A stretch of DNA of 64,000 nucleotides from Lycium barbarum (Eukaryota > Streptophyta > Magnoliopsida > Solanales > Solanaceae). The translations under genes and the position numbers were made by a program. The DNA is taken from positions 58,280,782 through 58,344,781 of the forward strand of contig NC_083344.1 of the NCBI RefSeq assembly GCF_019175385.1, given 5' to 3'. The notes under the pieces were generated by a model, which saw only the letters and a list, made by a program, of their open reading frames with translations, searched no databases and was not told the origin of the DNA. This document shows positions 1-11,980 of this stretch, piece by piece. Within the stretch, counting starts at the first letter, position 1. Each line of letters opens with the position of its first letter.

Positions 1-60
1 CACGCTTAACCTTAAAACTTTAATGCATTTAGGTGCGTTAAGGCCGGTATAATGGCATCA
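1..60 (-). rRNA. 5S rRNA-derived segment (partial, degenerate, inside a retrotransposon leader)
   Basis: Read on the minus strand, this matches the first half of plant 5S rRNA: a start like GATGCCATTATACC, then a divergent middle, then GGTTAAGCGTG (the 5S box A region) at the very edge of the window. The second half lies before base 1. It sits in the same leader context as the copies at 3030-3132 and 47161-47274, so it was inherited with the element and is not a working rRNA gene. Confidence 0.6.
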
Positions 61-1316
61 ATTGCCCCGCACGGCCTTTGTCACGTAATTAAAGACAAGT
101 CAGGATCTTAATAACTTTCGAAACGTCCTCGTAGCGGGTCCCGCCCAGATCTAGAGAAAATTCTTTTACTCTTTTGACTATATGGTTACCGTGTCGCCCT
201 CTGTAAATCCTCAATATTTACCTTCATGCATATATATATAATTCTAGACAGTCCACAAATTTAGGTTTTCATTCCACAAATTCCATCTCCGATTAGTCGA
301 TAAAAATTCATAAAATGTTACTGTAAGGCATTCTCCAACCACCAGCAGAAGAGATCTAGAGTCCAACGAACATCGCGGAATCTTAATTCACAAAATTACC
401 ACCATATTTATATTTTTCTTTTTGAGTCGTGAGCGAACCATTTAATTCTCAACTGCCTATCATACACTTCGTACCCTTCCAATAAAATGAAACTTAATCG
501 TTGGACATTTTTTGCCCTTCGACGCAGGCTTTTCTAAAGCAAAATGGGGTTGGAACATATTCTAGTCCGTTTAAATCAGTTGCGAATCGCTGCTCATATA
601 GGCTTCTTCGAAATACAATTTCCCAAATAAGGATGAGGCTTCTCGCGAATGACATGGAGGGTATCTCTTGAACTTTAAGCCAACATAATAGATTTACCCC
701 TATCGGTATCGACTTTCAAGACATATTAAGAACTTATATCTTATTCTCCTTTTTATATTTCTGGAAAAATTTGGGCAGAGGTTCCTCTGTATTTCTTACT
801 ATCCTAAAACCTGCACGCAGAAAATACCAACCATGCCTCACAGGGCCAACACATATACGTATATATATATATATCGTATCATGTCGTGTCATAGCCACAC
901 AGGGCTAACAATTTCAAATAAAAGTATGAAAATGTTGAAACTTACCTCACATGCCTAACTCAAACGGCATCGGAGGCACTTTCCTGTTTACTTTTCTGTT
1001 CAATCTTCAACTTTATATTTCAATCGTATTTCAAACACCTTACCCAGCATACATCTTCCATACCATTGCTTACCTGTGTACTGTGTAGCTTCCAATATCA
1101 TCAGTCACTGTCTTACACCAATACCGTTCTCCAGCTGAAATTAAGGGTTAGTAGAAGGGATTCATTTCCTACGGCTGGCTCTATCGCACGATCTAAGATT
1201 CAAAGAAAGGGAACACCCTAAATGTCCTGTAGCCTCCTGTTTATAGATGTGGTGCACAACACACCGATAAACAGGACTCTACGAGACACGACCTGTAGAC
1301 ATTCCGAGGACAAACC

Positions 1317-1328
1317 GCTCTGATACCA
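1317..1328 (-). other. Primer-binding site, initiator Met-tRNA type
   Basis: The plus strand reads GCTCTGATACCA, the complement of TGGTATCAGAGC, which pairs with the 3' end of plant initiator Met-tRNA to prime minus-strand cDNA. It lies four bases from the U5 terminus at 1333, as expected for an LTR retrotransposon. Confidence 0.85.
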
Positions 1329-1332
1329 CTTC

Positions 1333-1357
1333 TGTCACGACCCAGCCCCGTGGGCCA
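1333..1357 (-). mobile_element. Stub of a minus-strand LTR (about 25 bp of U5)
   Basis: The sequence begins TGTCACGACCCAGCCCCG, the reverse of the class A U5 end, directly after a PBS. After about 25 bases it switches to plus-orientation LTR sequence. The stub is almost the exact inverse of the U5 end at 2392-2416, giving two outward-facing U5 ends about 1.08 kb apart. Confidence 0.65.
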
Positions 1358-2416
1358 GGTTCTGTTATCGTGCATATTCCTCTGCATTGTTCACCGCGTC
1401 CCTCGGTGTGCGGGCCGGGATCTGTTTATATCTGTATGATATTATGATCTGTGTATGGGGATGGTGGCCAGGATGGCATATGATCTGATCTGATTCTGTC
1501 TGTCCACCGTGTCCCGTACTAAGAGGGCCGGGTTCTGTTACCGTGCCCCAGACAGGGCCGGGATCTGTATGTATGTATGCATGTGCCATCAGCATTTATA
1601 TAAGCACATGCCTCTGTATGATTTTGTATGACTCTGTATGATTCTGGATAACTCTGTATGACTCTGCATGCATAACTCTGTCCGTCCGTTTGGATTATGA
1701 TTTTGTCTGTATGTCCGTATGGATTCTGATTCTGTATGTCCGTATGGTTTACGATTTTATCTGTCTGTCTGAACCATGATTCTGTCCGTCTGTCGGGATT
1801 ATGATTCCGTCCGTCCATTTGATTTATGGTTCTGTCCGCTATATATATATGCTTCCGGTTCAGACTATGATTACGTTTGTTATGTTTCTGCTTTACATAC
1901 TCGGTACATTTTTCGTACTGACCCCCGGTTCTTCGGGGGCTGCGTTACATGCCCGCAGGTACAGACGCACCTGGAGATACGCCGCCGGTTTAGGGCATCG
2001 ATTCTGCTGTTTTGGAAGAGCTTCTTTGATCAGGAGCAAATACTTTTGGTATATATCTTCTGTCATCTGTAAACTCTGTATGTATGGTATTTTGGGGTAT
2101 GGCGGGGCCCTGTCCCGTCATCTGATTTTGTATGTCTGTAGAGGCCTGTAGATAGATATGTGGGTTACGGGGTTCATCTGTTTAGGTAAGTACGAACGAT
2201 TTTGTGACTCCGTCTGTATGTTAGCCTCATCGGCTTGTCTATAATTTCTGTATGTTCAGGTATGTATATGTTCGCGCGCGCCGCATCTGTATCGGCCTGA
2301 TTCTGTACACATCTGTTTGAAAAAAAAATCTGTATGGTACGAAATTCTGTTAAGTAGGTACGTATGGGTATCCAGTTAGGATACCAGTCGCGGCCCACGG
2401 GGTTGGGTCGTGACAA
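1358..2416 (+). mobile_element. Truncated plus-strand class A LTR (3' part)
   Basis: This is LTR text in sense orientation. It holds the CATTGTTCACCG / GGGCCGGG repeat motifs, the conserved three-hairpin block at about 1882-1964, a GGGGCCCTGTCCCGTC block near 2105 and the terminal GGGGTTGGGTCGTGACA ending at 2416. The U3 part is missing. Downstream the expected PBS is absent: U5 runs into GGCTGCGGGGCATC, found about 90 bp beyond U5 in the 46253 copy, so a short deletion removed the PBS. Confidence 0.75.
1590..1860 (+). repeat. Cryptically simple TCTGTATG-rich repeat within the LTR
   Basis: Irregular iterations of TCTGTATGA / TCTGTCCGTC run through this stretch, just upstream of the three-hairpin block. 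Other LTRs here have TGATATGA or AT runs at a similar place. Open frames reported across it come from the low complexity. Confidence 0.6.
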
Positions 2417-3029
2417 AGAGGCTGCGGGGCATCTAGGAAATGTTGACCTTCATTCAGTCTTAGATCGTGCGATAGAGCCAAGCCATAGGAAATGAGATTC
2501 CTAGTACTAATCGTTAATTTTCGCAAACGTCCAATATCGTCGGAAAAAAAAAAGGCGAATGACGATATGGTAAGACACAGAGGTAAGTTGGGATATTTGT
2601 TCTGTTACTTGGGACAGGAAGTTCTGAATGGCTGGAATATGTCATATAGCTGTATGTTCTGTAAAGTATCGTCGATAATTGTTACGTACAGACTGTGAAG
2701 AGTAGGAATGGTAACGGAGATTCTGTAAGAATGGATACGCCTAACAGGAAGGCGCGTTGGGAAGGAAATATTGCAAACCGGCAATAGGTGAGATGCGTTG
2801 TTCTAGAAAGGTTATGGATTTGGGCGTGGCAACAAAGGTAAGGTCGCTACCATCAGGAATCTGGAAGCCCAAGACAGGAGGTAGTCATACACACAGGCGG
2901 AAGGTGAGCATCGGGAACCAAAAGGGTAAAACGATAATTACAAAAGAAGGGACGTGTTACGAAAATGTTTTGGGAACTGTAAGACTTTGACTTGCTCCAG
3001 AGCATGCAATAAAGGTCATGTGAGGAAGC

Positions 3030-3132
3030 TGACGCGAAAATATCGGCATTAAGACACCGAATTTCAGTGGAGCTTTTGGGTTAAGCGTGCTCAGGTGGGA
3101 GCAATTCCATGATGGGTGACCCCCTCGGAAGT
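3030..3132 (+). rRNA. 5S rRNA-derived segment inside a retrotransposon leader
   Basis: The stretch follows plant 5S rRNA in order: GACGCGA...TATCGGCATTAA, a box A-like GGTTAAGCGTGCT and a box C-like GATGGGTGACCCCCTCGGAAGT. It is more diverged than the 47161 copy, but both share flanks (AAAGGTCATG upstream, ATTTAGACGTAA downstream), so the segment was captured once and spread with the element. It is very unlikely to be a functional 5S gene, being embedded and diverged with no 5S spacer arrangement. Confidence 0.8.
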
Positions 3133-3885
3133 TTATAAGGAATTTTACATATTTAGACGTAAAAGACAAATGGAAAACTAGAATAGACTAAGTGAAACTA
3201 CGGTATATGAGATGATGGGAGACCATAAGAAGACGCGTGAAACGAGGCAGACTAGCTCGGTAAAGAGCCCTGGAATTAGGCTAGGCTTGAACAGCGTTTG
3301 GAAGTAATTTGTGGGCCAGTTGACAGTAAAAATACATGTATGTATAAAGGTGTAGCGTGTCCCATATATGATTGTATCGGTGGGCGTGTGAGTTCAAGCA
3401 ACCGAAGCTACGGTATAAAAGGCGTTAATAGAGTAAAGGTACCGAAGTCCGAGGGATAGCAAGAGTAAATGGTATAAGTGCGGCGAGTGAACCGTTATTA
3501 TGTTACTATAGGTTGAGGTCGGAAATTCCAGTATAATGATACTCGGAAAAGAAAGAGAGTGTAAGTAAATGGAAGATAGGAAGCTTAAATGTCGGAAAAG
3601 GGGAAAGTTAAGAAAACCTTAGTGAGTGAAACCACCGCGAGAAATTGATGATAAAAGTACGAGACCACTAAGATGAAAATTCAAGTAGGTATGTGAGACG
3701 AGATAGAGTGAGGTAAAAGGAAACAAGGAGAAATGTGGAGAGGTTGAGAGTTTATTTCAACAACTAGTTCTAAAAGAAAAGCTTAAGATAAGAAGTTTTC
3801 GATATGTTAAGCACAAGCTGGAAAAGAAGGTGAGGGATAAAGGTATAAACGCAGACTTCATAAAGGACTATTGGCGTATAAGGAA

Positions 3886-3902
3886 CCCCTTAAAGGGGGG
3901 GA
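3886..3902 (+). other. Internal polypurine-tract-like motif
   Basis: CCCCTTAAAGGGGGGG, about 0.4 kb upstream of the 3' polypurine tract and similar to it. The same motif recurs at 48327-48341. It could act as a second plus-strand priming site, but that is inference. Confidence 0.45.
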
Positions 3903-4295
3903 GGCCAAATCAGGCTTACGAGGAATAACGATGAACGAAATGAGCACCAACACACGAAGCCGAGGACAAGTATGCATGTATCAAGCGATACAAAAAGAGA
4001 CTAAAGAAGAGTTGTAGTAAGAATCTAAAGGTGTGGCTTTTGTTAAGATATGGTCACGAAACAGTAACAAGAAAAGAGATGATCTGAGAAAGACAAGGAC
4101 AATACGTTGACCCAACAAAGTAGAAAGCCCAAGACACAGGAAGAAGATTCATGTAAAAACTGAGAAGTTCAATTATAAAAGGAATGAGGTAAAAGATAAG
4201 GAGTGAGTATGAAGGAAGAATGACTACAAAGGAAATCCTCCCGAAGTATTATGACACCCCATAAGATCAGTTGGACATTCGAGGACGAATGTTCT

Positions 4296-4309
4296 AAAGG
4301 GGGGGAGGA
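4296..4309 (+). other. 3' polypurine tract
   Basis: AAAGGGGGGGAGGA directly before the LTR start TGTTATATCCCG, in the position where plus-strand cDNA priming occurs. The preceding CATTCGAGGACGAATG is a conserved inverted repeat seen before the PPT of the other elements here. Confidence 0.85.
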
Positions 4310-7063
4310 TGTTATATCCCGTATTTTATGCGTTTGGATATTCCAAGGTAGTCGTGACGAAGTTAAGGGAATGACCACCTTCCAAAATTATTTTTAATGT
4401 ACAAGTTGGTTATTAATATCAATTATGGACACTACTAGAATGGAAATGTTGAGAAAGGCCAAGGGTAAGAAGGAAAATCCGCGAAGGGGTTCATGGGAAA
4501 TATTGCGGAGGACTAAGGGCAAAATGGGAATTTCACAAAAAGTCTTGGAGGTTCAAAAGAGGCCCTTGGCCGTGTGGTGTGTGGCATGTGCCCACATTTT
4601 TATGGATTAATTATAAATAAGTATGGACAAAGCTTGCAAGGGAAGATTATAAAGTCATCTTTTATGACCTTGGAAATTTCTAGAAAATTTGAGAAAATTG
4701 GAGAAAATTGGAAAAAAGAAAAACAAAAGGGGAAAAGAACCAAAAATTGCACATGACCAGCCATGTGCATGTGCCTATATATATGTGTGTGATGAATAAT
4801 AAGAGGCACAAGTCATCATTTTAGGTTCTAGAGAAATCAAGAAAAAGAAGAGAAAAAAAAGAAAGAGAAAAAAAGGGGGGGTGGTTCGGCCAAGGCATGG
4901 CTGAACTTGGTCCATGGAGAATGATCATGGAAAAATTATTTTTCCTAGCTTCTCTACTAATTAAAGGGTCCTTATCGACATGAGCTAGTAGTTGAAGTAA
5001 GTAAGGCGTTCGTTTGCATGATTCATACTTCTAGCCGAGGTTTTGGAGAGCCAAATGGAAAAAAAAAGTAAGGTTCAATCCTCTTCTCATGTATTATGAA
5101 TGATTTATGCATGTTGTGGTATATGAAAATGGATGAAAACCATGAAAGGTTGTGTGTTGAAAGTTGAGGCCGTGTGTATGTCTCTTTGGTGTGAGCATGA
5201 TGAACAAATTTTATTTAATGTTATTTGATTGTTGTATATGTTGCGGAGTGTGAAACGAATGAAATTTATGGCAATATGGGTGTATGTAGTATGTTGGCCG
5301 TGTGTGTGAGTTGTGTTATATGGAAAAGGATGAATGAATTTCATGTAGCATGTGGTTGTTGTTGTAATGTGTAGAGATGGATGAAATTGTATGAAAAATG
5401 TGTAAGAAGTCATTGTGGTAGAAAATGGTGTTGTTTGGTAGGTTAAGGTAAATTGATGTAATTTGATATTCTAGCCGTCGCCGTTATGAATTATGTGATA
5501 TTGAATGAAGGGTGTCGTCGAAGTTAATGTATACGAATGATAAGTAGATGTATGGTTGGGATTGACGTTGAAGGTTTCGGATGAAATAGTATGTTGATTA
5601 AGTTGTTGGAACATTGTGTGAATTAAATTGAATTGGATTGAATTAAATCGAAGTAAATTGAATGTTGGAATATTGCTTGAATAATTGTTAGTATTGTTGT
5701 TGATTTGGCCGGGTTAAATTCCCGGATTGATGTTGTTGATTTGGGGCCGAGCCATATTCTCGGGGTTGGTATATTTACAGGGGAAATGCTGCCGAAATTT
5801 CGGCAGAATATAATGAATGTGTTGAGAGGTTAAGGCAAGTATATGACCAAGGATCTAAATGAATGCATGAACTCTTTTGAATGTAGACTAGCAAGTTTGG
5901 ACAGGTGAGCGTAACAAGTTGGTCGCGGCACAGGTATGTTAAGGCTCGTCCCTTTCTTCCTATGGCATGATCCCGATGTTACAATTTTGTAATTGTTTCC
6001 ATATCGTCCTTGTTTTGAAAGTTAGATGTCTATGATTCTAAGGTATGCTTACTTTCTCGATAACCCGTCAATGTTTTTCCAAAATGTTCGTACTTCTCCA
6101 AAATAAAGGTTATGGTGTCCTAAGCTCTTAGGACAATGATGATGTCAAGGTTGAGAATGTTCTATGATGATTATGATAAGAATGATTTTTCCGGAAAAAA
6201 AAAAGAATGACTTCTGAAATGTTCATAAAAGGTTCTGAACTTCAAACGCTCATAACTTTCGTATACTAATTCCGATTGACCCGAAACATGTTTCTGAGTC
6301 TTCATATGTTCCCCATAACGTCCTTGTTTTCAAAATCTAGAAGTTATGAATTCAAAACATGATTTCCTTTCTAAAAGTTATAAATGTTTTCCAAAATATT
6401 CATTTTTCTCCAGAATCCAAGTTTTACGATTTTGAAAGTTTTTATAATTAAAACAACGACTACGAAGTTATGATGATAATAATGAAGCCAGACATGAGAA
6501 AGTGTCTATGACGAATATGCCAAGGATATGTTATTACCATGAATACGACGATATGAAATGCTAAGCTACTTTTGGATAATGACTATTTTAAAGGTTTAAA
6601 GTACACGAGGTAATATGTTATGATCCTGTTTTATGTTTTCCCAAGATAATGTTCTTCATTGATAGTCTCGCCTTATAATTGTTCCTGCAAGGCGTGACAT
6701 GACGACCATGATGATTCCATAATACAATCGGAGGTTACCGACCTTACGTCACTCCGATAGACACATGACTTTCCTTGGGCTCTCATGCATGCTATATATG
6801 TATATGGGAGGGGGGAAGGGATACATGTATATGGGGATAGGGGGAAGGGAAACATGTTTCATCGCCACCTGGTCAGCTGGCATTATCATCTCGGACGCGG
6901 GATATATGGGCGAGCCGACATATTTCGGCGCAATGTGGGCGAGCCGACTTGTTCGGTGCTATGATATGATATGACCCGATAAGCATGCATGGTTTCCGCC
7001 CTAAGTGGCATTCATATGTACATGTATTTCAATCAGCCTATGATACACTATATGACTCCCTAT

Positions 7064-7215
7064 GACATGATATGATATGATATGACATGATACGACAGGA
7101 TATGATATGACATGATATGATACAATACGACATGACTTGCTATGATATGATATGATATGATACGGTAAGACATGATATGACATGATATGATATGACACGA
7201 TATGAGATGATATGT
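7064..7215 (+). repeat. Imperfect TGATATGA / TGACATGA simple repeat
   Basis: About 150 bp of irregular 5-6 bp iterations inside the class B LTR, just upstream of the hairpin block. It probably arose by replication slippage. Confidence 0.75.
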
Positions 7216-7280
7216 TCCCTACGAGATGCCATATAATTCCCTTGTGATTATCTCCACTGGTACCTCTCCTTGTATTGTCA

Positions 7281-7358
7281 TTCATGCCTTACATACTCAG
7301 TACATTGCTCGTACTGACCCCTCTTCTTCGGGGGCTGCGTTTCATGCCGCGCAGGTAC
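7281..7358 (+). other. Conserved three-hairpin block of the LTR
   Basis: CAGTAC...GTACTG, then CCCC...GGGG, then CTGCG...CGCAG form three consecutive short stems. The same block occurs in class A, B and C LTRs. It is followed by GTAC, so the junction reads GCAG/GTAC. Confidence 0.7.
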
Positions 7359-7734
7359 ACCCAGATGAGCCGAAGCCATTATAGAAGATGTTCCAGCGAA
7401 GTTGGCAAGTTCCATTTGACCCTGGAGTGTAGCCGAGTCAGCGTACTATGCTATGATGTTTCGTTCTATGTTAGAGACTTTGCAGACGGAGTCGTGGGTA
7501 TAGAGTGTCAGCTTGTAGGCGGCTTCGCCGTCGATATGTTATTATGTTTCACGTCACGGGTCCTATATGATGATAGACTTTACTTATAAAAAGAAAAAAA
7601 TATTGAGAGCTTACTATGTATTTTATTCTGAATTGATTCCAGAGTTTATATATGTAATAAGAGTCAGCGGGTTCGCTCGGCTCCAAGTATGGGGTCGGGT
7701 ACCCATCACACCCTAGTAAGGTCGGGGTGTGACA

Positions 7735-8012
7735 GTAACCTCAATGAAATATTAGCCTTTGTAACTCCCAGTAGCATTATTTACCTTCTCTTTTCGACAC
7801 CACTATCCCGCTGAAATCAAAGGTTAGTATATAAGGGATATCATTTCCTATCTCTTGGCTTTATCGCACGATCTAGAGTAAGAAAGAAAGGTAACATCCT
7901 AATGTCCTATAGCTTCCTGTTTATAGATGCGGTGCACAACACACTGATAAACAAGACTCTACTAGACACGGTCTGTAGTCACTCCGTGGATGAACTGCTC
8001 TGATACCACTTT
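7735..8012 (-). mobile_element. Leader fragment of a minus-strand element
   Basis: This 278-bp piece matches the PBS-proximal leader of the other minus-strand elements (for example 17200-17461): a block with GTTTATAGATG, then ACACCGATAAACAAGACTC-like text, then the PBS. It is cut at 7734 by the preceding class B LTR. No coding content. Confidence 0.8.
7997..8008 (-). other. Primer-binding site, initiator Met-tRNA type
   Basis: GCTCTGATACCA on the plus strand, four bases from the LTR U5 end at 8013. Confidence 0.85.
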
Positions 8013-10747
8013 TGTCACGACCCAACCCCATGGGTCATGACTAGTGCCCGAGTTGGACACTCGTATACGGACCTGTTAAATATAGTCAACTGAAACTAAG
8101 GACGGAATGGAAACATATAAAAGCAACTATAGGTTCACAATGCCCTACATCATCATAAACCTGTCTCCTGAGGAGACACAGTTGATCAATGCATAACACA
8201 ATACGCAAGCCGACAAGGCTGCCACTATATACGGGAATATCTAAAACAAACCATATCGACACAGCTGACCAAAATCTATATACAACCCACATATCTCTAT
8301 AGACCTCTAAGAGTGTAAAAGTGAAATATGACGGGACAGGGCCCCGCCGTGGCCCTGGATATGCAGAAGTCCCTATCAAAAGATCTGTACCAAAATATTC
8401 TAGGCTCCGGAACGATAGAGCTCTCCAAACCGCTGAGCAGAAGTCCTAAGCTGGAGGATCACCAAATCGAGTATCTGTACCTGCGGGCATGAAACGCAGC
8501 CCCCCGAAGAAAGGGGGTCAGTACGAGATATGTACTGAGTATATAAAGCATGAAATACAATAAAGAGAATCATAACTAAATAGAAGATTACAGAAGGCAA
8601 GTATGATAATCAAAGATACCAATGCACCTGTGCCTTACGAGATAAGAAGCATGCATGTCTATTCCATATACCATATCCGGCCCATTATGGGACTCGGTGA
8701 ATAAAGTCATCATATACCATACTCGGCGCCATAATCATATCATATATATATATATACCGTACCCGGCCCTCTAGTGAGGGACTCGGTAAACAATGCAGTG
8801 AAACTGTGCACGAAATAATACCCGGCTCGGGACTCGGTGAAAGATATATTAACAGCATGCACGAGCAGAGTAGTGAGCAACCATATACAAACTAAATCAT
8901 CATCTGAGACTCAATAGAATAGGTAGAATGAACTAATACTTGAGCATCAAAGATAACAATGATATCAAGTACCCCTCGAATGTCACTATGGATTATATTA
9001 AATAGAACTTCAAGAATCATACACACGTATCAAGATAATGTGAAATAGGTTCTGGATATCAAGAACATTAGCCATCCTAGTGTCTCTAAGAATAGGAGTT
9101 TCTTTGAAGTCATATGCTCGTCGTCTATTTGTTTCATAAAGATTATGCCAAAAAGAAAGAAGGGTTAGCTTAACATACCTGTTATAGATCAACCGTAACC
9201 AAGCTTGTTTTGTCGCCCCTTTAGCCGATTAATATGAGAGTAACACTATTGTTATTAAACTACGACCTTCCAAACTTATAAATCTACAACCAATCACTTA
9301 TGGGCATCACTGCTTAGTTCATACTTCTTGATTCGTATTTTAATTAGTTAAGAACTTAACAGAAATCGGGCAGCATTTCCTCTATATAATTCGCCTAACC
9401 TGAACTTCCAATAAATCTCCAATTAGCACAACAATACCAACAACAACGATAACAACTCAATAACCTCTTTTAATCCTTTTATAATTCAAATCGTTAACAC
9501 CTAAGACTATACACCAAACAAGACCAACATACGCTTCGTATACGATACTTATACACTTCTTTCTTCCAAATTTATGAGCCAAATCAACAATAACACGACA
9601 ACAACACTAATTACTCATATCATACGCAAGAAAACTATCTTAATATCACAATAAGTTCTAAAACAGCCCATAAACTATATACAAGTTCTAGCATGATTTA
9701 AACTTTCCTTTCACAAATTCCACATCCATCAAATTGTACAAAGACCACACCAACTCTAGAACATGTAGGAGGGAATAAACCTTACAATAACATGCCCCAA
9801 GCAGCCGATCAACTACAATAAGAACAACCCCTAACCTCATGAACGTCTAATCCAATTCATATCTCAACAATTCCATATAAACAACTACAACTTTAATTAT
9901 CATGATTCCTTCACTTTTAACACACAATCAATGACACCAACAACAATCAAAATCGATTAAATTGAAACAACTCCAGTTCTGCCCAACTTACAATACCAAC
10001 GAATTCATGCAATTTTCTTACTTCCAATTTCGCCTAACACAAACTAATCTTTCCATTACAACATCATTAACTCCAATTACATTACAAGAAGAAGAAATCT
10101 TACCTCGAATTAGTTAGGGAAGATCCTACAATCACTTGCACCAATTGCACCACTTCTTCTTCTCCAATTTAAATTCTAACTTGCTGCCTCCTTTGGGACG
10201 TTTAGAACACCGTTATGGAATCATAATTTACTTTATTCATTATCTTGGAGCTTGGCCGTGAGCTGCCATGGTATCCATGGCTGATGGAAATTTTCTTTCA
10301 AGCTATTAAGCTTGGCCGTGAGCTCAAGGTGGTGGTAGCCATGGTTGTTTGTAACATTCTCTCTCAAATGGAGTTTTGGTGAAGATTAAAGTGTTATTAG
10401 TTAGTCATCATATATATATATATATATATATATATGCAGCCCAACCTTATGACATGTGTCCCACTCAACTAAGCACCAATCAGATTCAGCCATGTTTTAG
10501 TGGGGCCCACTTAGTGGTCTAATTAAGTTAATTAATCATTAATTCCCCACTTAATAATCTAATCATGGTTAATTAATCCCTAATCTCCACTAATATTTCT
10601 ACACTAATTGTAATTTACAAGCAAATCGTGCACTTATTAAAGTTGAGATTAAAAAGTCTTGTTCCATATCTCAAAAATAATCTTGTCCTTGAACTTATGT
10701 CGATTAGCTTACGAATAATCCAACGTGCAAAAATACGGGATATAACA
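8013..10747 (-). mobile_element. Complete minus-strand class A LTR (5' LTR of its element)
   Basis: The plus strand begins TGTCACGACCCAACCCC and ends with the complement of TGTTATATCCCGTATTTT at 10747, a length of 2735 bp. It has a PBS and leader on its left, so it is the 5' LTR of a minus-strand element. On its right, plus-orientation LTR sequence resumes at once, as expected if this element inserted into a plus-strand LTR. The other insertion border is not identifiable. Confidence 0.85.
10409..10435. repeat. AT dinucleotide microsatellite
   Basis: An uninterrupted AT run in the U3 part of the 8013-10747 LTR. AT runs at the equivalent site occur in several LTRs in this window. Confidence 0.85.
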
Positions 10748-11980
10748 TATTTCGGGCAGCGTATACATATTGAATCACGGATTAAGCATCAAAGGTATGT
10801 AAAGCTATCCCTTCTTTCTTTTTGGCATGATCTATATGAACAAATAGACGACGAGCATATAAACTCCAAAGAAGCTCCTATTCTTAGAGACACTAGGATG
10901 GCTAATGTTCTTGATTTCCAGAAGCTATTTCATTATGTCCTGATACGTGTCTAAGGTTCCTAAAGTCCTATTTGATATAATCCATAGTGACATTCGAGGG
11001 GTACTTGACATGACTGTTGTCTTCGATTCTCATGTGTTAGTTCATTCTAATTATTATATTGAGTCTCAGATGATGATTTAGTTTGCATATGGTTTCTCAT
11101 AATTCTGCTCGTGCGTGCCGTTATTATATCATTCACCGAGTCCCAGGCCGGGTATGTATTCGTGCAGAGTTTCACTGCATTGTTCACTGAGTCCCTCACT
11201 AGTGGGCCGGGTACGGTATATATATATATATATATATGTATGATATGATTATGGCACTGAGTCCCATGATGGGCCGTGTATGGTATATGATGACTTTATT
11301 CACTGAGTCCCATAATGGGCCGAGTATGGTATATAATATAGATATGCATGATTCTCATCTCGTAAGGCACAGGTGCATTGGTATCTTTGATTATCATACT
11401 TGCCTCCTGTAATCTTTTATTCAGTCATGATCTTCTTTATTGTATTTCATGCTTTATATACTCAGTACATTCCTCGTACTGACCCCCTTTCTTCGGGAGG
11501 AGGGGGGCTGCGTTTCATGCCCGCAGGTACAGACACTCGGTTTGGTGATCCTCCAGCCTAGGACTTCTGCTCAGCTGTTTGGAGAGCTCCATTGTTCTGG
11601 AGCCTAGATTATTTTGGTATAGATCCTTTGATGTAGACTTATGCATATCCAGGGGTAAGGCGGGGCCCTGTCCCGTCAGATTTCACGTTTATACTCTTAG
11701 AGGTTTGTGGACATGTGTGGGTTGTACGTAGGTTTTGGTCAGCTATGTCGATATGATTCGTATATAGTGGTAGCCTTGTCAGCTTGCATATTATGTTATG
11801 TGTTGGTTAGCTGTGATTCCTCAGGAGACAGGTTTATGATGATATGTGGTGTTATGAATCTTTAGTTCCCTTTATAAGTTTCCATACTGTTCTTGGTTTC
11901 AGTGTGACTATATCTAACAGGTTTGTATACGAGTGTCCAACTCGGGCACTAGTTATGGCCCATGGGGTTGGGTCGTGACA
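10748..11980 (+). mobile_element. 3' part of a plus-strand class A LTR
   Basis: LTR text in sense orientation with the CCGGG...ACTGAG repeats, the hairpin block near 11448-11530 and the U5 end GGGTTGGGTCGTGACA at 11980. The first half is missing because the minus-strand element ending at 10747 lies in it. The expected PBS is absent: the sequence jumps into leader text (GGAAGCCCTGTGTGGC). Confidence 0.8.

Larger units (their letters stand above)
1..1332 (-). mobile_element. LTR-retrotransposon internal region (5' leader side), minus strand, cut by the window edge
   Basis: This is non-coding internal sequence of a Ty3/Gypsy element read on the minus strand. It ends at a primer-binding site (1317-1328) abutting an LTR U5 end at 1333. 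Positions about 240-1332 resemble 61740-62834, the leader of another minus-strand element here, and the first 60 bases are 5S rRNA-like. No open frame shows a retrotransposon domain. The assignment rests on the PBS, the adjacent U5 end and the shared leader sequence; the rest of the element lies outside the window. Confidence 0.8.
2417..4309 (+). mobile_element. Non-coding internal region of a plus-strand element (LARD-like)
   Basis: The segment lies between a U5 end at 2416 and a polypurine tract plus LTR start at 4310. It aligns by eye with most of 46253-49003: GGCTGCGGGGCATC, a 5S-like segment, a CCCCTTAAAGGGG tract and a 3' end with ACATTCGAGGACGAATG. It has no gag or pol frame and appears shortened at the 5' side. 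The upstream LTR has a class A end and the downstream LTR a class B end, so this may be a recombinant and not one original insertion. Confidence 0.8.
4310..7734 (+). mobile_element. Class B LTR, plus strand (3' LTR of the 2417-4309 internal region)
   Basis: It starts TGTTATATCCCGTATTTT after a polypurine tract and ends GGTCGGGGTGTGACA. Length is 3425 bp, against 2871 bp for the class B LTR at 49004; part of the excess is a TGATATGA run near 7064-7215. The three-hairpin block is at about 7281-7358. The LTR is followed by GTAAC and then minus-strand leader of another element, so the right border is an insertion edge; the matching left duplication could not be identified. Confidence 0.85.

Noticed and set aside
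1333..2416. A MITE or DNA transposon with about 25-bp terminal inverted repeats starting TGTCACGACCC
   Set aside because: The same termini are U5 ends of LTRs next to primer-binding sites throughout the window, and no short direct duplication flanks this block.
3030..3132. A functional 5S rRNA gene
   Set aside because: The sequence is too diverged, lacks the 3' end and 5S spacer context, and sits in a retrotransposon leader shared with other copies.
8013..11980. A fold-back (inverted LTR pair) like the one at 22286-30232
   Set aside because: The minus LTR is complete to its U3 end and has a leader on its left, so ordinary insertion of a minus-strand element into a plus-strand LTR explains it.
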